NCBI RefSeq assembly: GCF_001883705.2 | Contig: NZ_MDEQ02000003.1 | Location: 310,001-374,000, forward strand | Reading direction: 5' to 3' | Origin: Burkholderia catarinensis | GTDB taxonomy: Bacteria; Pseudomonadota; Gammaproteobacteria; Burkholderiales; Burkholderiaceae | DNA: 64,000 nucleotides | Shown here: one piece after another, positions 44,438 through 52,454 of the stretch | How the letters are laid out: each line of letters opens with the position of its first letter | Position numbering within the stretch: position 1 is the first letter of the stretch | Translations under genes and position numbers: made by a program | Notes under the pieces: model-generated | Seen by the model: the letters and a program-made list of their open reading frames with translations, nothing else | What the model was told of the DNA's origin: nothing | Database searches by the model: none

Positions 44438-45562
44438 TCACGCCGCCCGAAGCGGGTCCGCGTGCGTCCCCCGCGCGCTTTCCGGATCGTCGTCGCCGAG
44501 CGGAATGAACGCCATGATCTCCAGGTCGTGCCCCGACAGCGCCGGCAGCCGGAACGGGCTCGACAGCACGTTCAGCCGCCGCACGCCGAGCTCGCGCAGG
44601 ATCTGCGACCCGATCCCCGTCACGCGGCCGTCGCGGCGCGCGTTGCCGGCCGGCATCCGCGTCGCGTCGCCGCGCATGTCGCAGTCGAGCAGCACCGCCA
44701 CCCCGCAGCCGGCCGCGTCGATCCGCTGCAGCGCGGCGTGCAGCGGCCACGAATGCGCGGACGGTTCCGCGTCGAGCAGGTCGAGCAGCGAATGGCATTC
44801 GTGCACGCGCGTCAGCACGGGCGTCGCCGGATCGGGTTCGCCGCGCATGAGCGCGAGATGCGGCGCGCCGTGGACGGTGTCGCGATACTCGATCGCGCGG
44901 AATCGCCCCCACGGCGTATGCAGCGGCCGCTCGCCGATGCGTTCGACGAGCGATTCGTGCTCGCGGCGGTAGTGGATCAGGTCGGCGATCGTGCCGATCT
45001 TCAGCCCGTGATGCGCGGCGAACGCCTTCAGCTCGGGCAGCCGCGCCATCGTGCCGTCGTCGTTCATCACCTCGCAGATCACCGACGCGGGCGTGAGCCC
45101 GGCGAGCGCCGCGAGATCGCAGCCGGCCTCGGTGTGCCCCGCGCGCACGAGCACGCCGCCCGGGCGCGCGGCGATCGGAAACACGTGGCCGGGCTGCACG
45201 AGATCGTCGGGGCGGGCGCCCGAGCGCACCGCGGCATGGATCGTATGCGCACGATCGGCCGCCGAAATGCCGGTCGTCACGCCTTCGGCCGCCTCGATGC
45301 TGACGGTGAACGCGGTGCCGAACGGCGTGCCGTTGCGATCGGCCATCGGCGGCAGCCGCAGTTGCTCGCAGCGCTCGGCGGTCAGCGTCAGGCAGATCAG
45401 CCCGCGGCCGAAGCGCGCCATGAAGTTGATCGCGTCGGGCGTCACGTGATCGGCGGCGATCACCAGATCGCCTTCGTTCTCGCGATCCTCTTCGTCGACG
45501 AGCAGGACCATCCGGCCCGCCCGCAACTCGTCGACGATCTCCAGCGTGCCGGCGAGCGTCAT
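44438..45562 (-). CDS. ribB: RibBA-like protein: DHBP synthase with degenerate GTP cyclohydrolase II domain
   Basis: 374 residues. The N-terminal 200 residues are 3,4-dihydroxy-2-butanone-4-phosphate synthase of riboflavin synthesis, with DEEDRENEGDL (23-33) and HTEAGCDLAALAG intact. The C-terminal GTP cyclohydrolase II-like part keeps TRVHECHSL but lacks the zinc-binding C-x10-C-x-C motif (the region reads DAEPSAHSWPLHAALQR), so it is unlikely to open GTP. Such RibBX proteins are known in betaproteobacteria. The ATG overlaps the stop of the esterase gene (ATGA). No FMN riboswitch is seen, since the upstream neighbour is coding. Confidence 0.85.
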   Translation of the reverse strand: MTLAGTLEIVDELRAGRMVLLVDEEDRENEGDLVIAADHVTPDAINFMARFGRGLICLTLTAERCEQLRLPPMADRNGTPFGTAFTVSIEAAEGVTTGISAADRAHTIHAAVRSGARPDDLVQPGHVFPIAARPGGVLVRAGHTEAGCDLAALAGLTPASVICEVMNDDGTMARLPELKAFAAHHGLKIGTIADLIHYRREHESLVERIGERPLHTPWGRFRAIEYRDTVHGAPHLALMRGEPDPATPVLTRVHECHSLLDLLDAEPSAHSWPLHAALQRIDAAGCGVAVLLDCDMRGDATRMPAGNARRDGRVTGIGSQILRELGVRRLNVLSSPFRLPALSGHDLEIMAFIPLGDDDPESARGTHADPLRAA

Positions 45563-46497
45563 CGTGCCTCCGTCGCGTCGAACGCGCGGCGCAGCGTGGC
45601 GGCGCCGAACGTCAGCACGCGCTCGGCCGCGTCGACCACGCCGAGCATGCTCGCGAAGCCGTGCAGCTGGCCCGGCCAGCGCACGAGCGTCACCGGCGTG
45701 CCGGCCTGCGCGAGACGCAGCGCATACGCTTCGGCTTCGTCGCGCAGCGGATCGAATTCGGCGCTGACGATCGTCGCTGGCGCCGCGCCCGCGACGTCCG
45801 GCGCGGCGAGCGGGCTCGCGAGCGGCGACGCGCGATCGGCGCCGTCGTCGAAATAGTGGCGCTTGAACCAGCGCATCATGTCGGCCGTCAGGAAATAGCC
45901 GTCGCCGAACGATTCATACGACGGATGCTCGGTCGCGCAATCGACGACCGGATACAGCAGCAACTGATGCGCGATGCCGATGCCCGAGCCGCGCAACTGC
46001 AGCGCGGCGACCGCCGCGAGATTGCCGCCGGCGCTGTCGCCGGCCACGGCCACCGCGCCGGCGCGCGCGCCGAGATCGCGCGCACTGGCGGCGGCCCAGC
46101 GCACGGCGTCGCACGCGTCGTGCGCGGCCGCCGGGAAGCGCGCCTCGGGCGCGAGCCGGTAGTCGACCGACAGCACGAGCGTGCGCGCACGCTGCGCGAG
46201 GCTGCGGCTCAGGTTCGCGTGCGAGTCGATGCCGCACGACACGAAACCGCCGCCGTGGAAGAACACGGTCAGCGGCAACGGCCCGTCGGCGTCGGGCCGA
46301 TACAGCCGCGCGGCCAACCGACGGCCCGATGCGGGGATCTGCCAGTCCTCTTCGGCGGCGACGGCGTCGCCGGGCGCGAAGGCACCGCCCGCGGCGAGGC
46401 TCGCGCGGTACGCGGGAACGGTGAGCTGCGCGAAGTCGATCGCGGGGGCCTGGGCGAACGCGGCAAGCAGCGCCTGCGCTTGGGGGTCGAGCGGCAT
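45559..46497 (-). CDS. Alpha/beta hydrolase, HSL-family esterase
   Basis: 312 residues. Oxyanion motif FFHGGGFVSC (about 80), nucleophile in VAGDSAGGNLAA (Ser about 153), acid in SAEFDPLRDEA and histidine in PGQLHGFASML complete the catalytic set of the hormone-sensitive-lipase group. Hydrolyses short acyl esters; substrate unknown. ACAGGAG precedes the ATG. First gene of a two-gene unit with the RibB-like gene, coupled by four overlapping bases; the metabolic link between them is unclear. Confidence 0.9.
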   Translation of the reverse strand: MPLDPQAQALLAAFAQAPAIDFAQLTVPAYRASLAAGGAFAPGDAVAAEEDWQIPASGRRLAARLYRPDADGPLPLTVFFHGGGFVSCGIDSHANLSRSLAQRARTLVLSVDYRLAPEARFPAAAHDACDAVRWAAASARDLGARAGAVAVAGDSAGGNLAAVAALQLRGSGIGIAHQLLLYPVVDCATEHPSYESFGDGYFLTADMMRWFKRHYFDDGADRASPLASPLAAPDVAGAAPATIVSAEFDPLRDEAEAYALRLAQAGTPVTLVRWPGQLHGFASMLGVVDAAERVLTFGAATLRRAFDATEAR

Positions 46498-46778
46498 GGG
46501 AACTCCTGTCTGAATCGGATGCGGTCTGAATCAGGTAAACCCGTGTCGCGGTTTTCCCTGAGTCCGCGCCGGACGCTTGCCGGCACGGCCTGACGGGCAT
46601 TCCAGCGCAGCGGGCAGGGCGCCACATCATCCGATTGGACGATGGTTCGCCAGCCCCGATGACTAATTCTCACCATTCAGTGAATCTCCCGATGACGCCG
46701 GAATTTAGACGCGTCTTAATCATGGCGGCGCGACTGGGTCGCACCGGGAACCTGTCGTATGGAGGATGGAGCGTGCTG

Positions 46779-47969
46779 ATGGAGACGAGATGGGCTCCGC
46801 TAGAGAGCCAGGCAACAAGCGACGAGGCCGATATCGGCGTCGCGGATTTCAGCGAGCTGATGGCGCGCATCTACCAGGGGCCGCTGGAGACGCCGCCGTG
46901 GGCCGGTGCGCTCGAACTCGTCCGCCGCTGGCTGCAGGCGAACTACGTGACGCTGATCCTGCGCGCGGCCGCGAGCGACCGCCGCGCGCCGCTGTCCGTG
47001 CACGCGTCGGAATTCGGCCCGGTCGTGCCGGGCGACGGCGAGGCGTCGTACAACAACTACTACTATTCGCTCGACCCGTTCGTCGGCCTGCCGGCCGATC
47101 GCGTGGTCACGGTCGACGACGTGTTCGGCGATACGGGCTGGCTGTCGAGCGAGCTGTACAAGCAGTTCCTGAAGCCGCAGGACGTGCGCTATATCCTCGG
47201 CGCCGACCTGCGCACGTCGTCGGGCGTCGAGTGCCGGTTCCGCGTGTGCCGCAACCACGCATCGAAGCAGTTCTCCGCGCGCGACAAGGCGATCTGCGCG
47301 CTGTTGCTGCCGCACCTGAAGCGCGCGGTCGAACTGCATTCGCGGCTCGACACGGCCGAGGTCGAACGCTCGATCTATGCGAACGCGATCAACCGGATGC
47401 AGATCGGCACGATCACGCTCGACGAGAACGGCGCGATCATCGACCTGAACAGCGTCGCCGACGAGATCCTCAAGCAGAACAACGGTCTGACGATTGCGCG
47501 CGGCACGATCGAGGCGACCGACGCGCAGGAGAACCGCACGCTGAAGCGGCTGATCCGCCACGCGGTGATGGGGCACCACGGCACGGCCGCGGCAACCGTC
47601 GAGGCGATGCCGATCACGCGCAGTTTCGACAAGCCGCGCCTTGGGCTGCTGGTGCGCACGGTGCTGCTGTCCGACTGGTCGGAAGACAACAAGCGGCGGC
47701 CGGCCGTCACGCTGTTCCTGCGCGACCCCGACCGCAAGCCGCAGGGCGCGCAGGAAATCATCCGCAAGCTGTTCGACCTGACGCCGGCCGAGACGTCGCT
47801 CGCGCTGCTGCTGACGAACGGGCTGACGCTCGAGGAAGCGGCGGAGGAATCGGGGATCAGCAAGAACACGGCGCGCACGCACCTGCGCGCGATCTTCTCG
47901 AAGACGGGCGTCACGCGCCAGGCGACGCTCGTGCGGATCTTGCTGGGGAGTGTCGTGCCGCTCGGCTAA
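46779..47969 (+). CDS. LuxR-type transcriptional regulator
   Basis: 396 residues. A long N-terminal region (GAF/PAS-like, about 60-290; NRMQIGTITLDENGAIIDLNSVADEIL resembles a PAS core) precedes a LuxR-type helix-turn-helix at the C-terminus (FDLTPAETSLALLLTNGLTLEEAAEESGISKNTARTHLRAIFSKTGV). No autoinducer-binding domain. The ATG at 46779 was chosen because TGGAG lies seven bases upstream; frame-open codons further upstream are not family-like. Divergent from the esterase-ribB unit, which it might regulate. A strong terminator follows. Confidence 0.85.
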   Translation: METRWAPLESQATSDEADIGVADFSELMARIYQGPLETPPWAGALELVRRWLQANYVTLILRAAASDRRAPLSVHASEFGPVVPGDGEASYNNYYYSLDPFVGLPADRVVTVDDVFGDTGWLSSELYKQFLKPQDVRYILGADLRTSSGVECRFRVCRNHASKQFSARDKAICALLLPHLKRAVELHSRLDTAEVERSIYANAINRMQIGTITLDENGAIIDLNSVADEILKQNNGLTIARGTIEATDAQENRTLKRLIRHAVMGHHGTAAATVEAMPITRSFDKPRLGLLVRTVLLSDWSEDNKRRPAVTLFLRDPDRKPQGAQEIIRKLFDLTPAETSLALLLTNGLTLEEAAEESGISKNTARTHLRAIFSKTGVTRQATLVRILLGSVVPLG

Positions 47970-48073
47970 GCGGTGGCCGATGCCTACTCGTCGGAACCGG
48001 ACGCATTCGTCTGGCGATACATTTGCATCGGTCGATGCGTCGCGTGTCGCATGGTGACGACGACTTCATGCAA

Positions 48074-48100
48074 AAGAGGCTCGCACGGTGCGAGCCTCTT
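48074..48100. terminator. Bidirectional rho-independent terminator
   Basis: AAGAGGCTCGCA (48074-48085) pairs perfectly with TGCGAGCCTCTT (48089-48100) around a 3-base loop. The minus-strand reading ends in TTTT and the plus-strand reading in CTTCATT. It lies between the convergent LuxR and cation-efflux genes. Confidence 0.8.
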
Positions 48101-48162
48101 CTTCATTCCGCGCAGCCGATCGCACATATCGGACGATCAACGCACGTCAATACCGCCCGCGT

Positions 48163-48837
48163 TCACGACCCGCGCGTCGAGCGATTCGTCCACGCCGCCA
48201 GCGCCGGCCACTGCGCGCAGCCGCGCCGGACGAAACCGGCACCCGTGCGTATCACGAGCGCGCCGATCGCGAGCGCGGCGATATCGTCGAGGCGGCCGAG
48301 GCCGACCCACGCCGCGCTCATCGCAAGCGTCGCCAGCAACGCCGACAACGCCGACAACGCATCGGTCCGCACATGCCAGCCGCTTGCCTCGAGCAGCGCC
48401 GAACTCGTTTCACGCGCCCGGCGCAGCATCCACCGCGACAACGCGGCCTTGCCGACCAACGTGACGGCGACGAGCGCGAACGCCGTCGCGCCCGGCTGCA
48501 CGACCGGCGGCGTATCGAACCGGTTCGCCGCTTGCCAGATCAACTGCACCCCGGTCACGACGAGCAGCACACCAAGGCCCGCAAGCGCGAGCGGTTCGTA
48601 GGTCGGACGCCGCTCCGGCGGCAGGCGCGCGTCGAGCCGGCATGCGACGAGGATCAGCGCATCGGCCGCGAGATCGATCGCCGCGTGCGCGACGTCCGCG
48701 AGCAGCCCCGACGAATGCGCGGACCACGCCGCGCCCGTCTCGACGGCGAGCAGCAGCAGGTTGATCGCGAGGCTGACGGCGAGGGCGCGGGACGTAGCCG
48801 CGTAAACATGGGGCGTGGCGCGCGACATGCGCTGCAT
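48163..48837 (-). CDS. Cation diffusion facilitator, short form
   Basis: 224 residues. The CDF transmembrane domain is recognisable: LLADVAHAAIDLAADAL (normally HSxxD, here with the first His replaced) in segment 2 and WHVRTDALSALSAL in segment 5 carry the metal-site acids and histidine. The C-terminal cytoplasmic dimerisation domain is absent; the protein ends soon after segment 6. Short CDF-like proteins exist, but metal transport is not certain here. An ATG three codons later (MSRATP) is an alternative start. Confidence 0.78.
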   Translation of the reverse strand: MQRMSRATPHVYAATSRALAVSLAINLLLLAVETGAAWSAHSSGLLADVAHAAIDLAADALILVACRLDARLPPERRPTYEPLALAGLGVLLVVTGVQLIWQAANRFDTPPVVQPGATAFALVAVTLVGKAALSRWMLRRARETSSALLEASGWHVRTDALSALSALLATLAMSAAWVGLGRLDDIAALAIGALVIRTGAGFVRRGCAQWPALAAWTNRSTRGS

Positions 48838-49488
48838 GGCGGATTCGTCTGTCGATAGCGTGGGTGAGCCCCGAACGCTACCGGTCGACGGTGGCAGATC
48901 GGTGACAGCGGCGGAATCGCGGGATCGCCCCGGTGCGACGCTGCTGCGGGCGCGCCGGCTTCGGTTCGGAGCGTCTCGATCGCCAGCGCGATGCGCCGGC
49001 CGCCGCCGATGCGCAGCGCCATGACGCCGCGCTTGACGCCATCGCGCCGCATCGAATGGATCGGGCGCGTCGTCGGCACCGCGCCTGTCGCGCCCATCGC
49101 TTGACGCGCTTCACCTTCGCCACGCTTCGGGCGCGCCTTGGCAGACAGATCGGACAGTCGTCCCAGCGACGCGGCTGGCGCGCGTGATTTCCCCGCGGGA
49201 TGCTCGACCGGGCTTTCCGGCGCGTGTTCCGATACGGCGCCGCTGCGAGCAGACGAAATTTTCATGTTGAGGGGCTCCAGGAAGGATCGGGAGGTTGCCG
49301 GCGGACCAGGCCCCGTCGCTGCTTCGCCCCGGGATTGCCCGACGGTCGCCGAACATGGCGAAGCGAGTGGAGTGGATGCGTGATGCTGGCAACCGCGACG
49401 CATTCGGATCCCCGAACGTCTTTTCGCATTCGCCATGCAACGAGCGGCGCCGTGCGTGCGGCCGTTCGCCGTATGCGGATGAACGGCC
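48838..49488. other. Region between the CDF gene and the type III effector promoter
   Basis: About 650 bases with no secure gene. The best minus-strand frame starts at ATG 49265 (MKISSARSGAVSEHAPESP, with TGGAG upstream) and stays open to 48654, but it would overlap the CDF gene by 184 bases and becomes Arg/Pro-rich. I leave it uncalled. Confidence 0.4.
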
Positions 49489-49549
49489 TTCGTGGAAATG
49501 GTGCTCGCTTCGTGTCGGCGCCGGATCCGTGCGCGCACTATGACAACGT
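49489..49549 (+). promoter_or_regulatory. hrpII box and -10 element of the candidate effector gene
   Basis: TTCG (49489-49492), 16 bases, TTCG (49509-49512), 31 bases, CAACGT (49544-49549). This fits the HrpB/HrpX promoter rule TTCG-N16-TTCG-N30-32-YANNNT at every defined position. The translation start follows 32 bases after the -10 element. Confidence 0.8.
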
Positions 49550-49581
49550 AGCGCGCAGTACGATCCTGTCGCGAGATCCCC

Positions 49582-52218
49582 ATGTTTCGAAAGATCAGCA
49601 ACGCCATGCTCGAACTGCGGCAGCGCGAGCACCCGACGACGACGACGACGACCCCCGAACGCAAGGCGCCGGAGACCGGCAAGCAAAAGGCATCGCTCGG
49701 CGCGACGCCGCCACCGCCGCTGGCCGGGCTGAATACGTTCTCGCCCCGGAAGTCGACGGAGAAGTCGCCGGCGTCGCAGTCCGACTGGGGCGCGGAGACG
49801 CTGAAGGCGCTGGATGGCATCGCGCAGCGCACCCCGCAGCCGGGCAGCGAACACACGGCCGGCTTTACGACCGGCAGGAAGCAACCGTCGCTGCGTTCGA
49901 ACACGTCGCTTGCTTCGTCGAAATCGAAAAGCCGCGCCGCGTCGATCACGGACAAGACGAACGACGTCGATACACCCGAGACGCGGCTCACGGACAAGAC
50001 GAACGACGTCGATATACCCGAGACGCGGCATGTGCCGGCTGTCGTCGCGGCGACACTGCACGAGACCGAGACCAAGACGACGTCGGTCGCGAAGACCGCC
50101 AAGGCGGCCGAGACCGCCGACCCGCCCGCATCGGGCGATCACGTGGCGCGCCTCGGTCGCGTGTTCGACACGTTTTTCGGCGAAACCGACACCGTCGACA
50201 CGCCGGCCGACCCGCCTCCGGCCGTCAAAACGTCATCCGGAAAGGGCCGGAATGCGCCGGTGGTCGCCGACGTGCCGCCGGCAGCGCGCGATGCGCAACG
50301 CGATGCGACACGCTCGTCCAACGCGCGCTTCGAGCAGTTGCTGACCGGCCAGGAGATGCAGCCGATCCGCAACAGCGGACGCGACAACAACTGCTCGATC
50401 TACTCGCTCGTGCAGTGCGCGCGGCCGGATCTGGACGGTGCCGCGCTGGATCACGAAGTGAGCGAGATCCGCGCCGGCTTCGACGCGCAGCACCCGGACG
50501 AGAAGGGCCGGATGCTGCTGCTCGACACCAACGAAGGTGGACACGGCGCGAAACTCGTGTCGCTCGTGAACGAGCGGTTTGGCGTCGACATGCAGGTCGG
50601 CGTCGTGCAGGCGGGCGTCGACAACGCGCATCCGGTCACGACGATCGGCCAGTTCCACGGCAGCCAGCGTCAATCCGGGCAGGCGCCGACGCATCGTGTC
50701 GTCGTCTGGGACCAGCACGGGCACTTCGAGGCGATCACCAGCGCGCCGGGCAAGGCCATCGACAGCGGAATCGACGCGACGAAACCGACACCGCCCTCGA
50801 AGTCGACACCGCCGCTGGCCGTGCCCGTCACGGCAAAGCCGTCGGGCGACCTGGCCACGAGCAAAAGCGACGGCAAGCCACCCGCCAAAAAACCGGACGA
50901 AACGCCGCCTGGATCGACGAAGACCGCAACCGGGGAAGCGCTGCCGCGCCCGCACGGCGAAGCACTGGGGCAGCTCGTGCCGAACGCTTCCACGGGTGCG
51001 AAGGCGCTCCGGAAATTCGGCCGGTGGATCAAGGTCGACAACGAGAACGCGCTGCCCCAGTTGCTGAACAGGACGAAACCGGAAGGCGGGATCGTGCAAG
51101 GTCTTTCGAAGGCGCACTTGACCACGTCGCCGGCGTCCGCGCTGGCGCTCGCGCATGAAGGCGTGAACACGGTCTACGCGGCGCAGGAACTGGGCTCGTC
51201 CGCGATGCGCAAGAGCCGCTACCAGAAGCAGCTGGGAAAATGGCCCGCGTCCGGCGACGAGCCGAAGATCAAGACAGGCGGCCGGGAGGCGCCGCTGTCG
51301 GAAATCGCCGGAAAGACCGACTTCCAGTCCCGTTACGATCTCAAGGTGGCGATCCTGGGCCAGCCCGAAGGCCCCGAGCGCGACAAGATGCTCGACGTGC
51401 TGACCGGGCGCTACATCGCCGAGGTCCAGGGCAAGAATCGCGTGGTCCGGTCCGCGATCAAGACGACCATGTCGGTCGCGGGCATCGGGGCCGGCGTCGG
51501 CCTCGCGGTCGGCACGCATGGCGCGGCGTCCGCGGCGCTGGCGGGCGGCGCGATCCTGTCGGGGCGCGACCTGCTCGACAACCGCAAGGCCGCGCATTCG
51601 CTCAAGCAGCATTATCGCGACAAGAAGATGGAGGCAATCGCCGACGGCGCGATGCGCAGCCGGCTGCAGAACAAGCTCGAGGGCGAACCGGACGCCGACG
51701 AAAAGGCAACCTGGGACGGCATTCGCGCCGACGTCAACCAGCAGCGCATCGCGCGCTTCCTGCCGCTCAAGTTCGACAAGTTCAACGAGAACAAGTCGAC
51801 CGACAACAAGAAGCAGGAGGTCGATCTCGTGAAGAAGCATGCGGCCGCACGCGTGGTCGGCCTGCTCGAGGAGAGCAACGGCCGGCACCCGCTGGCGCCG
51901 GCCTATCTGCAGGCGAACGGCGCCGTGCGCCACAAGGATCTGAAGCAGTTCTACCGCACGGTGGTCAGCGAAGACATGCGCGACGACGGCGGCAGCGACA
52001 TCGCGTCGGCCTTGCAACTGATGCGCGATCTCGGGATGTCGAAGATGGAAGCGGTCGCGCATCTGCGGAGCGCGGCCGGCGGCGTCGCCCAGCCGAAGCT
52101 CGACGAGGAGCAAGCAGAGCGGATGAAGGACGATCCCGATCCGATCGTGAGGCAGATCGCGCAATCGCCGACCGACCGTCTCGAATCGGCGCTCGGTTCG
52201 GCAATGGGCCGGCGCTAG
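49582..52218 (+). CDS. Candidate type III effector with OTU/papain-like protease core
   Basis: 878 residues, no recognised full-length family. Residues 1-250 are Ser/Thr/Pro-rich and disordered (type III secretion-like) with a 14-residue tandem repeat (123-136, 137-150; TDKTNDVD-T/I-PETR). Residues 258-386 look like a cysteine protease fold: IRNSGRDNNCSIYSLVQ (Cys271) and VVVWDQHGHFEAIT (His381, or His379), the layout of OTU-type deubiquitinases. Residues 400-460 are a second disordered linker. A glycine-rich hydrophobic hairpin (TTMSVAGIGAGVGLAVG ... AALAGGAILSG, 628-661) could insert into a host membrane; the rest is helical. A perfect hrpII box lies upstream. Effector role and protease activity are inference. 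Confidence 0.72.
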   Translation: MFRKISNAMLELRQREHPTTTTTTPERKAPETGKQKASLGATPPPPLAGLNTFSPRKSTEKSPASQSDWGAETLKALDGIAQRTPQPGSEHTAGFTTGRKQPSLRSNTSLASSKSKSRAASITDKTNDVDTPETRLTDKTNDVDIPETRHVPAVVAATLHETETKTTSVAKTAKAAETADPPASGDHVARLGRVFDTFFGETDTVDTPADPPPAVKTSSGKGRNAPVVADVPPAARDAQRDATRSSNARFEQLLTGQEMQPIRNSGRDNNCSIYSLVQCARPDLDGAALDHEVSEIRAGFDAQHPDEKGRMLLLDTNEGGHGAKLVSLVNERFGVDMQVGVVQAGVDNAHPVTTIGQFHGSQRQSGQAPTHRVVVWDQHGHFEAITSAPGKAIDSGIDATKPTPPSKSTPPLAVPVTAKPSGDLATSKSDGKPPAKKPDETPPGSTKTATGEALPRPHGEALGQLVPNASTGAKALRKFGRWIKVDNENALPQLLNRTKPEGGIVQGLSKAHLTTSPASALALAHEGVNTVYAAQELGSSAMRKSRYQKQLGKWPASGDEPKIKTGGREAPLSEIAGKTDFQSRYDLKVAILGQPEGPERDKMLDVLTGRYIAEVQGKNRVVRSAIKTTMSVAGIGAGVGLAVGTHGAASAALAGGAILSGRDLLDNRKAAHSLKQHYRDKKMEAIADGAMRSRLQNKLEGEPDADEKATWDGIRADVNQQRIARFLPLKFDKFNENKSTDNKKQEVDLVKKHAAARVVGLLEESNGRHPLAPAYLQANGAVRHKDLKQFYRTVVSEDMRDDGGSDIASALQLMRDLGMSKMEAVAHLRSAAGGVAQPKLDEEQAERMKDDPDPIVRQIAQSPTDRLESALGSAMGRR

Positions 52219-52335
52219 GATCGCGGCAATGGACGACGATCGGCGACGAAGCTGGCGATTAAAGATGGGCAGTCATTTTTTCATGAATTTTCGTATGAAT
52301 CAGGTAATTCTGACGCATTGCATTGCAGGTTTTGC

Positions 52336-52397
52336 TTCGTATTTATGCGCGTCGATACGCGCCGGTTCCGGTGCCGTGTCGGCCACTCACCTATATT
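52336..52397 (+). promoter_or_regulatory. hrpII-like box and -10 of the harpin-like gene
   Basis: TTCG (52336-52339), 16 bases, TACG (52356-52359, one mismatch), 32 bases, TATATT (52392-52397). Same architecture as the box before the upstream effector gene, with a strong -10 sequence. Confidence 0.65.
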
Positions 52398-52454
52398 GAC
52401 CGCACGAAATGCAAGCCGGGTAAATACTTCCAATCAAAGACAGGAGTGTCCGAT

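Noticed and set aside
48654..49265. Minus-strand frame beginning MKISSARSGAVSEHAPESP with a ribosome binding site, possible small type III substrate
   Set aside because: It overlaps the CDF gene by 184 bases on the same strand, becomes Arg/Pro-rich after about 60 codons and has no hrpII box upstream.
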